Source: Nemopilema nomurai (lineage: Eukaryota; Cnidaria; Scyphozoa; Rhizostomeae; Rhizostomatidae). From it: 64,000 bases of DNA. The position numbers were made by a program, and so were the translations under genes. The DNA is taken from assembly GCA_003864495.1 (NCBI GenBank), contig PEDN01001352.1:1240001-1304000 (forward strand), read 5' to 3'. Shown here piece after piece: positions 36,176 to 47,413 of the stretch (positions are counted from its first letter, which is position 1; every line of letters begins with the position of its first letter). Below the pieces are notes generated by a model. That model had not been told where the DNA came from. It searched no databases and was given only the letters and a program-made list of their open reading frames with translations.

Positions 36176-39041
36176 AGGATTTTCTTGTTGAGCAGTTGAA
36201 CTCGTTGAGCTATTTATGCTGACTCATCTAGACCTTTGGTTGTTTAATGTTTTTCACATCAAAGTTAATCAACTATTTATCAATGTTGAAGCTTGCGTAG
36301 CTTTTTTCTAGACGAAGACTCAGAGTAGGTGTCTGTCAAATGAGGAGCAATGAATTCATAGAACTTGAGGTAAAGCGTCGAATATTTGGTTTCTAAGAAC
36401 TGCATGTTACTCTTACAAGAACGTTTCTTTGCCAAATAGAATTCTTTTCAAAAATTATTTACTGTGTTAGCTGTCGTCCCGAGCATATATACGTACTGTT
36501 TGCTGGTACTCAGAGATAATATTACTCAGAGATAATGGTAGGCCGAAGATAATATTAACGTACTTTTTCAAGGCATTCTGACTAAATGTTGTTATAATTT
36601 GCATAAACCAGTATCCAAAAATATTGGATGGAGAACCCCATTTATCATGCACAATTGGCATACACCTGTAAGAAAATTGATTATTCCTCAGAACCAATTA
36701 TGTCTTGCGATTCTCACAAATGACAAACTAGGGATGCCAAATTAATCATATTTTGCGACTCGCCTTACGCACCCCTAGAAAATACCGCGCGGGATGGAAG
36801 CTCATCCCGGATGCATTTACCGAAGAAACATTTTGCTCATGTTTCAAATGTTCACTCCAAGTCCAGCTAACGAATTTCGCGGCTTAAATTTTTTCCCATT
36901 TCATCAGGAAGAAAATGTATCACAGTGTTGTCAAGCTTTAACCTGATCTTACCTGGTTGTTATCATTCGATTAGGAAGCATAAACAAAACGAATGTGAGT
37001 TTGCAAATAAAAGATAGAAAATCAGAGCATCAAGGTATGATGGTTCTCAATCTTAAAGAAAGGAATTGAAATTCTGAGGGAAAGAGTCCCCCCCTCTCTC
37101 AGTTGCATTTATTATTGTCCAGAGGCTTCTGGTAGGGTATTCTTTTGGTAGACCTTTTCTCCAGAAACTTCAGGCCTTCCCTACATTTCACAAGCTAGAA
37201 GCAGCGCCAAATTGGAAGGGATAATTAAGGAAAGGCAGGGACGCATAAAGTTTTGGGTATGATATCATAAAGCTGATTGTTTCGTGTATAGTTCTACAAA
37301 GCATGTGCTGAGCTTTTTGAAATATATAAGACAAGTTGAAACGGGAATGTATGTATGAAAATCAATGAATTTAATGACGAAGGGAGACGATAATTTGGCA
37401 CTCAAGAGTATATTTTGACCTAGTTTGCCGCTACCTTGGAATTTCTCAAAACGGCATCCTTCTATATCCTTTGGATCAAAGCCGTCACCATATTGGAGTA
37501 ACCACAATCTTTGACTGCATTATTATCTGTTTACCCGCAGACATTCAAAAGACATTCGCAGTAAGACCTACGTAAACGTTGATCCCCTACATTTTGTGAT
37601 TGAATCCTTTTCTGGACAAAGGTTGTTCCTGTCTGGGAGTTTTGCAAAGGACTTCAAGTTCCAAAGTGTACACTATCCCTGTCCCACTGTCTCAAGTCCA
37701 GAGGTCTTCGGAGATGATCAAAGATAATGTGCGCAACCGGCATTAGAATAGACATTTTGATGCAAATAGGCAGTACAGATGAACGATGAGCTAAAATGTG
37801 TTTAGTTGGAGAGCCGGCACATTAGATTCTGTGCATTATTTGATTTTTCTTGATTGATTTTCCCTTGTTTGGCCAACTTGAATTTTTTTAACGAGAGGGA
37901 GCTCGAAGTCAGAGGGGTGTCAGAAAAGATGCGTGTTGTCTTTTACCGGGCTTACCATAACTAAAATGAAAAATGAAAAGTTTGATGATATGCTTATATT
38001 ATACAGCACATAACATTAACAAGAGCTACGCAAGCAGCAGTGGACAGGAAGGGCGAGTGTGAAGTGTAGGAGACATGAATAGTACAGTACAGGAGGTCGA
38101 GCTCACATTGAAACAATGGTTGTAGCTACGAAAAGCGATGGGTGTATAATAACAGAGGAAGAAATGGTTTAGGCCTAAAGTAGGCCTAAATCCAAGTAAA
38201 CAGGTCGCTACAGATTTCCACAATCAAGTTGTGGTTCTTTATGACGCTTGTTCATGCAAAGTGTTGAACTCCCATTATCCACCGGATTACTGCAAAATAA
38301 TGCTCTTAGGATGACAAGTTTACAGATAAAAGGTCAGGTGCAAAAGTCCATCGCTATAAATTATACCCTGTGCAGGTATAAGATAGTTTGCTTTTGGCGA
38401 AGGTCTGCTCCGATCCGCCAGATAGAAGAGTTTAATCTTTCCCAGTACATTGAATTTGAAGATTTCCCACCGAGGTGCTTAACTTCTAGGTGACAGAGAA
38501 ACGCCAAAAGGACTTGTTAATTTGCCTGTTTAATAAACGCGAATGTAATGCTTAAAGCAGGTGCTACAAATATGGTTACGCCCCAGCAATGCAGATATAC
38601 CAAGATGACAGATCTTGATAAAAACTGATACAATACTTATGAGAATGCAAGCCTTCTAGATTTTTCAGAAGATGGGGCCAGATGTCCACAGGCCTTCAGT
38701 AGAGTGGAACTCGAAAAGAGCACAATGCCTTTCAGGTTGCCACTTTTGCAAGTGCTCTTAAACATTTGATGCAAATAATTGATTTATATGTTGTACGCTT
38801 TTTGGAGCTAAATGTATTTGCAGCCAGAGAAAGTCTGTGCATCAAGTAACTCCGTTTGTCGCCAAGTAAAAATTGAATGTAAAGGACGCTTCTCGCCGTA
38901 TGATATGGTGTGCTAGGCCATAGCATCTCTCATCACCCAAAGCTAAATTATTGAAAATGAAAACAAATCTGCAGTAGTTCCCAGCCCTCTGACAATTCTC
39001 TTATGTGTAGAGTTGCGCCTGAAGGGTGACCAAAATTTTTC
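36176..39041. other. Intergenic; nothing recognised
   Basis: No gene was recognised. A short direct repeat (ACTCAGAGATAATA) occurs at about 36509-36535. Confidence 0.4.
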
Positions 39042-39073
39042 GCACCCCCACACCCCCGGTAAGTCCGTCCCTT
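39042..39073. mobile_element. Terminal fragment of the hAT-like family
   Basis: CACCCCCACACCCCCGGTAA followed by GTCCGTCCCT matches the right end of the copy at 42457-42767. Only the end survives here. Confidence 0.5.
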
Positions 39074-39649
39074 AGTAATTTCTATGATAATTGGTCACTC
39101 TTGTCTTGATTGGAATCAAAATACGTTGTTCTGTTGACTACGCTGTTGATTTCCTTGGCTTAGGCCTTGGGGCAAATCACGCTATTTTCTTCCACGTTGA
39201 CAAAGAACCAAAGAACATTACATTAGCAAAACAATTGCCTAAAAATTAGCATATTATTTATTCTTGTTCGAAACTTGCAAATCTGTGTAATCTGCATTGG
39301 TTTCGACAAGGTAACTTGAACGTCAAAGCACGGATGTGTCTTGTTCATTTGCGGCAAGAGAGCAGTGGGAGTCAATTGTCTTCCTTCGAAAATGCAGGCT
39401 CAAAGGCATCACTTTTCATATGGCCTATTTACGAGTGGCTTCCAAGGGGATTGTTCGTGACAATTTGAAGGCAAGTGGCAGCACTTGCGTGACATTGTAT
39501 GCGATAGTCTTCGTTTCCCTTTAAAAATAGCCACAAATTCGTTGCGTACCCGTTGTTAGCCACTCGCCCTTTAATAGATTAAGCTGACTTGAAGCAATTG
39601 GGCCCTCCTTGCCTCCTAATAATCACTGCTGACTTTAGTGGCTTTTTGA

Positions 39650-40095
39650 CAGGGACGGATATTTTTGTGCTTTCCGGTAAATTTTGTTTTGATTCGGTAA
39701 ATAGCTTATTTGGTATTCAGTTTTGATGAAATGACGCCAGTTTCTTCCTTACTCATCCTCTCGTCGAGTCAGTTGTAGTTTTTCTTTCAATATAATAAAC
39801 TACTTAAAATCGAAGAACGCTTCAAAGCGATGTCAGATGAAATTACATTATCTAGATGCGCGATAATAACCTTCAACGTATTATCGAATATTGCATAATT
39901 GAATATTGTGTAAATCCCTACGACTGAAAGTTTATGTTACAAAAAGCAAACATTTAAGCAATTAAAGTTATAAAGACTAATTTAAAAATGGGCGTTTCTA
40001 TTATTTCCCAGGCACCTGAAGGGCGCGACACTAAAATCCGATCATAATCTAACACCCCCCCCCCCCCCAATCGTTGCATCTTAAATCCGCCCCTG
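39650..40095. mobile_element. hAT-like non-autonomous element, copy A
   Basis: It starts CAGGGACGGATATTTTTGTG and ends with CCGCCCCTG, whose reverse complement CAGGGGCGGATTTAAG gives similar termini. CAGGG-type ends with 8-bp duplications are typical of hAT elements. The flanks CTTTTTGA and CTTCTTTA share 6 of 8 bases. Internal words (ATGACGCCAGTTTCTTCCTT and AATGGGCGTTTCTATTATTT) recur in copies B and C. A C15 run lies near the right end. It sits about 450 bp upstream of the desaturase start codon. Confidence 0.65.
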
Positions 40096-40543
40096 CTTCT
40101 TTATATCTGTGAGAGTGTTTGCCTTGTTTTAGTATGTAACAAACCCCCCTCCCTAAGAGGACTTGGCCAACTCCCATTTCGCTTTTTTCAGATATTGGCG
40201 GAAATGAAGAGTCGTTCGATCTCGATTGTCTTCACACTAGACTGGTGTCGTTTATCGCCCAGTGCGTCAAATGAAATCTGGTGATTCAATCGCTTCACGT
40301 GGGCTACAATGAACCGTGCAGGTTGACGAAGACCATCTCAAATTTCTTTCAGGTATCTTGAAATTTCGCAGCAGATGTCGCATCAACCCAGCCGATTTTA
40401 AACCATATGCCACTCTTCGAGACCTGGTTATGATCTAACAGGCCTACTTCAAGTCTTTGTCACTTATATTCCAGAGTAAACGCTCGTCCTATTGAGCCGT
40501 TTGGCAAGGAGTAAAGACGGCGGTAGCGCAAGTTAGAGTAAAG
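40096..40543. promoter_or_regulatory. Proximal upstream region of the desaturase gene
   Basis: This segment between the hAT-like element and the desaturase ATG should hold the 5' UTR and core promoter. No TATA box or other clear signal was identified. Confidence 0.35.
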
Positions 40544-40682
40544 ATGTCTAGGTCAAAAGATGTGAAGGCGACGAAGTTTTACACTAGGGAAGAAGTGCAG
40601 AAGCACAACAAGGATGGCGATATTTGGTTGATAATCGACTGTGTTGTTTACGATGTTTCAAGTTGGATTCAAAAGCATCCAG
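40544..40682 (+). CDS. Desaturase exon 1 (start, first half of cytochrome b5)
   Basis: It encodes residues 1-46 plus the first base of Gly47. The donor is CATCCAG|GTAACT. It contains the b5 core DGDIWLIIDCVVYDVSSW. Confidence 0.95.
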
Positions 40683-43600
40683 GTAACTCTACTTTTCGTT
40701 TTCAAAGCCTAAATATTTTTTTCGCTCGCCCATAAACACTGAAAAGAAAGGAGGGGGAGTTTTGATATTTCTATATCTCCAAACTAATTACGGATTTGGC
40801 AAAGACTATCGATTTTGTTTTAGGTGGCCAGAAAGTCATACGAAGTTTGGCAGGGAAGGACTGCAGCGAAGTTTTCAGAACATTTCACAATCCAAAACTG
40901 AATCGACTCTTATTACCGGCGTTTCGCATTGGAAAAACTTTTGAGTTGAAGGATTCCGACCAAGTTGAGCAAAGTGAAATTACCAAAGATTTCGTGCGTC
41001 TGAGAAAGACTTTGGAAGAGGAAGGTGCCTTTGAACCAGACTGTAAGTCTTCCTTTTGAAACTTTATAAGTTTAGGAAAGCTTTTCAGTCAAATGTTTCA
41101 AGCTTTTCTGCTTTTCAGTAAAGCTTCCTTTATGCCTTATTTCACTGAACTATAAAAACTTCGCCCAAAATTGAATTCGTTTGAGATTTACATGTGAATT
41201 GATGGCAATGCTTCAAGTTGTAATAATTTTAATCACAGGCGTGAGATAAAAAAAATGTTGTCGACTTTCTGTTAACCAAAGCGAAAACAGTTTAAACAGA
41301 AACAGCCATCTTGAAGTCAGAATTTTTTTCTAAATATGTACGTTCAAGCCGATTAAAAGTTTGATTATTTCAATTCTATCTGTTGAGGTTTACAAAGATA
41401 GACTTTCATTATGGCCCCTGCGAAAGCTCAACCATGGTTCATGGCCCAATCATTGTTGGCATGGTCCTACATGGCTGAGCCATGATCCTGACAAGGCCTG
41501 ACCATGTCCAGACCATGTCCAATGACCATGGTTGAGCAATGAAATATGATTTTGCCTGCAATGATCTGAATTTGTTTGTTCTTGGGAAATATGAATTCTG
41601 AACTGTATTAGATGTTGCCCTAAATATGTATATATAGAAGAAGAAAAAATTTTTATACTTTTTATCATTTTACATGTAATCATGTCTGACCATGTCCAGA
41701 CCATGGTCAATGATTCAGTCACTAAGGGGAGTTTTGTGCTTAGCTCAGTAGATAGCTTTTTTGGTAGTCAGCAGTGATGAAATGATGCCAGTTTCTTCCT
41801 TATTTATGTCGAGTCAGTTGTAGTTTTTCTTTACCGTGATATATTAAAAAATTATAGTTATAAAGATAATTTCAAAAATGGGCGTTTCCATTATTTCCCA
41901 GGCATCTAAAAGGTGTGACACTAAAATCCAATCTAATGTACACATGGCCAATTTCTGATTGCTGTACATTGGCCAATTTCTGAACCCCCTACAGCAATAT
42001 TTCAAAATGGCACAAAACTTTAACATTAGAAAATTTGATTTTCTATCACATGATTTTTGTATAGGAACAATTTTAAAAGAACACAAGCCTCAAAATACCA
42101 CATTTTCCTAATTCTCCACTGTAGGCTGGTGAAAACATTAGCGATGACTTTCTAAAACATGCCTGAGCCATATTGGTTTAGTTGTGGTGCCATGGTTTAA
42201 CCATGAACAGGTAGCCATGCTTTAGCTATGGTTTGACCTTGCTAGAAACTGATAGCATAAAAAGAATCGCAAAATTTTCAAAAATAGGAAAGTTTTGAAA
42301 TATTTCACATGGTTGAGCAATGGGTCCCATATGAAATTCATGGTTTGACCATAGTTGACCATGGTCATTTCATTGCCCAACCATGGTAGGCAATGGGTGA
42401 AAACCATGTTGTAACTGTGGTTTCACCATTGTTAACCATGGTTGAGCAGCAGTTTTCAGGGGCAGATTTAAGAGGCAACAATTGGGGGTATTAGATTATG
42501 ATCAGATTTTAGTGTCACACCCTACATGTGCCTGGGAAATAATAGAAACGCCCATTTTTGAATTTCTCTTTATAACTATAATTTCTTAAATCTGCAACTG
42601 GTTTGACAAGAGATTAAATAAGGAAGAAACTGGCGTCATTTCATCACTACTGGCTTTCATCACTACAAAAAAGCTATTTACTGACTCAAAATAAAATTTA
42701 CAGGATAGCACAAAAATATTGGAGGGGAGGGTGTCACACCCCACACCCCCCAGTAAGTCCGTCCCTGGTGATTTTTCCCAGGAGGAAAATTGCCATCAGA
42801 TTGGTTTTGTTTTCTTGGTGTTTCAGGAAGGTTTTTGTCAGAACCTTTGAGGCTAGGAAGCAATAACTCCTTTCAATTAGCATGTCATTGATGGGTCATT
42901 CAATATTGAATCATCACATTATGAAAATGTGCCAATAGATGTCAATTTGGAAGTCCCACCCCATAAAGCTTTTTGGAGAATGCATCATCATGGAAAATTA
43001 AACCAATCCCTCACTTCCTTTTGATACTATGCCTGTTTGAAATGTGACTAATTTTTAAATGAGTTTCATTTTAATGAGTTTCCAGCAGCTTTGAAGTCAC
43101 AAGATCTTTAAAAATATAAATATGTCAAAGAAGTACAACTTTTGCAGAATCTAATTCAATTTCACATATATTTAACTTGATAGCATTTGATAGCATTTGT
43201 TTTCAATTTTCAGAATATAGAAACTTTGAGAAATGACAGATGTCTTACATTTTACTTTTTATCAATTATGTTTTGTCACATGTCACAACTGCATACAGCC
43301 AAGGGCTCTGTCTATCTTCCTTTCTGACGTGTAACAAAATTTCATCTCTTAAGACACAAAGCTCACAATGTTAACTTTCTTGCTGCCCTATTCAACATAG
43401 CATATCATGATAGCTTCCCAATTGATTTATATTGTGTTTATCTTACAGATTGGTTCTATTTGAAGAATGGAATCTTCATTGCTTCAATACTCTTCATGAC
43501 AGTGCTGTTGGTTCTTAATTCCAATGGCTTTCTGGCAACAAGTGCTGCTGGCCTCTTGATGGGATTTTTCTGGCAACAAATGGCTTTTGTTGGCCATGAT

Positions 43601-46600
43601 ATCGGCCACCATTCAGTTACTCAGGTTACAAAGTCGGATGATGTTATTGGCTGTTTCATGGGAAACCTTCTCACAGGCATTAGTGTTGCTTGGTGGAGAG
43701 ATAATCACAATTATCATCATGTAGTTACCAATTCCTTCAATTACGACCCTGATGTCCAGCATCTACCTGTATTTGCAGTTTCAAGAAAGTTCTTCCAGAA
43801 TTTTTATTCAGAGTACTATAAAAAGGAGTTCAAAATGGATAGCATAGCAAGAACATTAGTACCGTATCAACATTTTCTCTTTTACCCAGTCATGGCCGTA
43901 GCAAGATTCAACCTGTATGCACAGAGCTTTTTATTTATCTTAAACACAGAGAATATAAAGAGAAGAGTTCAAGAAATTTTTTTGCTGGCATGCTTTTGGA
44001 TGTGGTTTATCACACTTTGTTTTCAACTCCCAACCTGGCAGCATAGGCTCCTGTTCTTCTTCTTATCTCATATGGTTGCGGGTATGTATTGAAATTGTTT
44101 TGGATTTTCAGCAAAACATTGTCTTTTCATTTATATTTACCTTTAGATGTTCGGGGATGGTGTATTTTGCAATGTTATATATATCTTGTAGGAAGAACGT
44201 ATGCCAGTTTTGGTTCCCCCTCTTTAGAAAGATTATAATTATGACTTTTTTAATTAAAACTTTGAGTTTATGTTTGTTGTTTAAAACTTGCAGGTGATCA
44301 CATCATACTCAAATCATTGTGTTCTGTGTGCCAAGTTTAAGTAATTCTCTATCTCCACAACACTAAGCATTGCCAAGCACTGTTTCATACTTGTCATAAT
44401 TTGCACATGGATCAAAGAAGTTAGTGAAATGTTAGCTCATGGAAGCATGTTTACAGTTGACCTTACATGTGTAAGAAGAAGGATATCTGGTAGGCCTAGG
44501 TGTGAACATGTCTTTAGCAGAATGGTTAACCATGTCCAAACTTCATTTTGCTAGATTGCTGTGGCCAAAATTTTATAGCGCTTTTCAAGTAGCTGTCATT
44601 GTATCAAATACCTATACTAATTGATTCCACCTGCCACATCATACAATTTTGTGTTTTATTGTTAATTGTGTTGGAAAAAGCATTTTTCAACTTCAACTTG
44701 TCTGAGATCAAGCAACATCTTCAGCCCCATTCTTTTTAGCAATCAATTTTGGGCTCCTTTTTTAGTCAACAAACAAAGCTTTTAGGCCCCTTTGCACCTG
44801 TTGTTTAAAGAAAACTTTTTTAAAAGCTTTAACCACACTTCTCTAAGCTAAAAATCTTGGAAACCAAGAATCCAGGATGGTGAAATTATTCTACACAGTC
44901 TAATGTTTTGAGGCCATAAAGATCTGAGGCCATAATTTGACGTTTAAAGGTTGAAGAATTCAGACTCTAAATAGAGAACGAAGTTTAGAGATACCTAAGT
45001 TGTAATAGTTGTTATTACCAACATTATTACAACGGCATACAAAGATTGTGGCAAATCGGCCACACTACGTTGCTATTGAGCTGCTAAAGAAATCATGGCT
45101 AAATTGGTGCAATGAGACTAAAGCAGAAGAGAGTTTAGCAATGTGGGGCATTTTAGGTCAACAGTCGCTTTTTAAGTAAACATAGGTGATAAAACGCGTA
45201 CCAGTTGATGTTTACGAGTAAGGCGTGCGCTATTCAGGATTGGAGAGGAGGAAACACCTTAGTCAAACCACATTAATCTCTAATGAAGAAGACGTAATAA
45301 TGAATAGGTCCTTCGTTAGTAGCCGAGAAGTTGAACGACCTGGAAGAAAATGTAGTGAAGAAAAAAAAATTTGCAAAGTTTGATAATGAGTATTTGTTCA
45401 TCTTGTCCTAATTTTTTCTCAGTTAGGCGCCTTCTGCGTTTATAATAAGATGTAGGCAATTGATTTGCATGTAGATCTCTTGTTTGGCCTTCGCGCATTA
45501 GCTAGCAGCTGTTCGCAAAGCATTCAAACGGGTCCAAAAGGAAGAGTCATTGTTTTGTCTATGGATGAAGCGACCCAAGTTTGTAAATATCGATTCAAGC
45601 TTTCAAAAACCTGTCTGTGAAGCCATTTGTTTATGATTAGGCCATAGATTCGGACAACCGTGATTAAACCCAAGGTTGCATTATAAATGAATAAATAAGG
45701 GAGGCCATTGCTCAAAACACAGCAAAACAGCACAAAAGAGGAAGAATGACCAACAATTTTTAGTCGTCAGGTTTGACCGAACTGCTGCATCGATCACTTC
45801 CTTCATCATCTCTGGTAATTGTCCAGGGTGATCCCCTTTTTCAATCGAAGTTCCTTATAGGAAAAAGGAACTTGGTTATGCTAGGGTAGACTTCTATACC
45901 CAGTGAGATTGGTCGAAAACCCATGGGTGGGTGCTACCCATAATTGTACATTGTGCTTGTTTATAGTACGTGAATACGTTGGAGAATGGGGGTTTTCAGG
46001 GAGATGGGGAGGGGTGAAGCCACGACTCTCCAAGACTGCACTCATTTTACCAGCAAATTGCGGATATCGAATCTGTCGCTGCAAATAACGAGCTTAAAGA
46101 ATGTGCATTTCATCGCAACTGCTGCTTTTCATTTGAATGAAACAAGAACGGGAACCAATAAAGCACGTTGCAATTCCCTTAACATGGGCCTAGTTTTCTA
46201 TCACAAGCTGCTTACATATTTCAGTGATCTGCATCACCTGACAAGACAACCTGTTTTTGAAGTGGCTGTTGGGCGAGCCACATTTTCTTACACTGCATCG
46301 AGAGAGGTCATTGGCTAAATATATTGGTCATAAGTGTGCTTTTTGTTACCATATGTATTATATAACTTCCAGACAACCATGCTAGCGACGTAAATGATTG
46401 TCTCGGTTTAGTATGATAAGGAAATGTAAGTAACAACCACATCCAAAGGGCCAAGAGGTTAGACAATCATGTAGTTGCTTTTAAAGCGATAACAAAACTT
46501 TGTTTTGTCTATTTTACTTGAATATGACGTCACCGTACATTTCATAATTGTTTGCCATTGTCATTACGAGACAAAGCTTATTAAAGTACCACCATCCTAA

Positions 46601-47413
46601 TTCTGATAAGGGTGAATCGGCCGAAGGCGATTATTTAGTGGACGAACCTCTATGGCATCAATTTGCTTAAAAATTCTTTCTTTCTTCCGTTTTTTCATCG
46701 CAAAAATGTTTGATTAAAATTTTCGGTTCTATATTTATAAATGAGATTTTGCGACACAGTTCAGTCAACTTGACCGTACCTTACAGAAATTATCGACAAG
46801 ACCCCCATGTTTACCGAGGGCGTCCTTAGAAAATGCCCTCTGCTTGGGGGGGGGGGTATTTTGGCAAAATTCTGTTGGGATAAAACAACCCCTGGCCTTA
46901 GTGTAGGTTTAGTTTGATAGCGGCACTTTCGTTGGAATTATTTTTTTCTAGTCGACAATATGGCTGGATATTTTGCTAACTTATCGTGATTCTTCATTCT
47001 TTTTCATTTATTGACGTTTTTTCGTTGAAGGTATAATCCACGTACAGATCTGTCTGAGCCACTTTTCCATGTCGGTATTCGACGGACTGCCCCAAGAGAG
47101 TCACGAAAAAGACGGTTACGTCATTTCCCAGTTCGAGGCCACTACGAACATCAAATGTGCGCCAATGTTTGATTTCTTCCACGGTGGCCTGCAGTTCCAA
47201 ACGGAGCATCATCTGTTCCCTCGAGTCACGAGGAGCCACCTTCGAAAGTTGACAGAGAGGGTTAGGCCATTATGCAAGAAGCACGGAATCCCTTACCACG
47301 AAATGGGTTTTATCGAAGCAAATGTCTCAGTCATTAAGACACTGCAAGAAACAGCCAAAGAAGCTACGTGTTTTTCTCCATTTTTCACCGAAGGAGTCAA
47401 TGCAGTGGGGTAA
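40544..47413 (+). CDS. Cytochrome-b5-fused front-end desaturase (delta-8 sphingolipid-like), 4 exons, 457 aa
   Basis: A membrane di-iron enzyme of the ER that introduces a double bond into an acyl or long-chain-base chain, fed electrons by its own cytochrome b5 domain. Exons 40544-40682, 40824-41042, 43449-44081 and 47031-47413 join in phase 1 each time. Residues 12-85 are the b5 domain with HPGG at 45-48 (rebuilt across intron 1) and a second haem His at 68. The three His boxes are HDIGHH (169-174), HNYHH (206-210) and QTEHH (387-391). Gln replacing His in the third box, together with the N-terminal b5, defines front-end desaturases. DYDPD-like NYDPDVQHLPVFAVS and FHGGLQFQTEHHLFPR resemble delta-8 sphingolipid desaturases more than animal delta-5/delta-6 FADS proteins. 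Substrate and position cannot be read from sequence. The frame is intact. The ATG has A at -3. Confidence 0.96.
40824..41042 (+). CDS. Desaturase exon 2 (second half of cytochrome b5)
   Basis: The acceptor is TTGTTTTAG|GTGGCC and the donor is CCAGACT|GTAAGT. It completes HPGG and carries the second haem ligand in FRTFHNP. Confidence 0.95.
41415..42462. mobile_element. CCATGG-palindrome-rich element in desaturase intron 2
   Basis: The left end reads CCCCTGCGAAAGCTCAACCA then TGG. The reverse complement of the right end reads CCCCTGAAAACTGCTGCTCA then ACCATGG, a gapped inverted repeat. Both arms contain many ACCATGGT and GACCATGTCC words, which are themselves palindromic. The centre is interrupted by a partial hAT-like copy. 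The terminal CAGGGG of the right end is shared with the neighbouring element, so the exact boundary is uncertain. Confidence 0.45.
41722..41937. mobile_element. hAT-like non-autonomous element, copy B (ends missing)
   Basis: It is in the same orientation as copy A and shares GATGAAATGATGCCAGTTTC, GTCGAGTCAGTTGTAGTTTT and AAAATGGGCGTTTCCATTAT. Both CAGGG termini are absent. Confidence 0.6.
42457..42767. mobile_element. hAT-like non-autonomous element, copy C (inverted)
   Basis: The left end is CAGGGGCAGATTTAAG. The reverse complement of the right end is CAGGGACGGACTTACTGGGG. The interior is the reverse complement of copy A (AATAGAAACGCCCATTTTTG and AAGGAAGAAACTGGCGTCAT). The flanks GCAGTTTT and GTGATTTT match at 6 of 8 positions, which is compatible with an old 8-bp target duplication. 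Confidence 0.65.
43449..44081 (+). CDS. Desaturase exon 3 (membrane domain, His boxes 1 and 2)
   Basis: The acceptor is TATCTTACAG|AT and the donor is GTTGCGG|GTATGT. It encodes residues 120-330, with hydrophobic segments at about 127-165 and 295-330 flanking the two His boxes. Confidence 0.97.
44082..47030. other. Desaturase intron 3; nothing recognised inside
   Basis: About 2.95 kb between exons 3 and 4. A G10 run lies at about 46848-46857. No repeat family or nested gene was recognised. Confidence 0.5.
47031..47413 (+). CDS. Desaturase exon 4 (His box 3, C-terminus)
   Basis: The acceptor is TTCGTTGAAG|GTATAATC. It encodes residues 331-457 with QTEHH, and stops TAA at 47411-47413. An ATTAAA at 47538-47543 is a possible polyadenylation signal. 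Confidence 0.96.

Noticed and set aside
44076..44297. Extension of desaturase exon 3 beyond 44081
   Set aside because: A GTATGT donor at 44082 joins in phase to exon 4, giving the family-conserved HMVAGIIHVQ. The extension is intronic.
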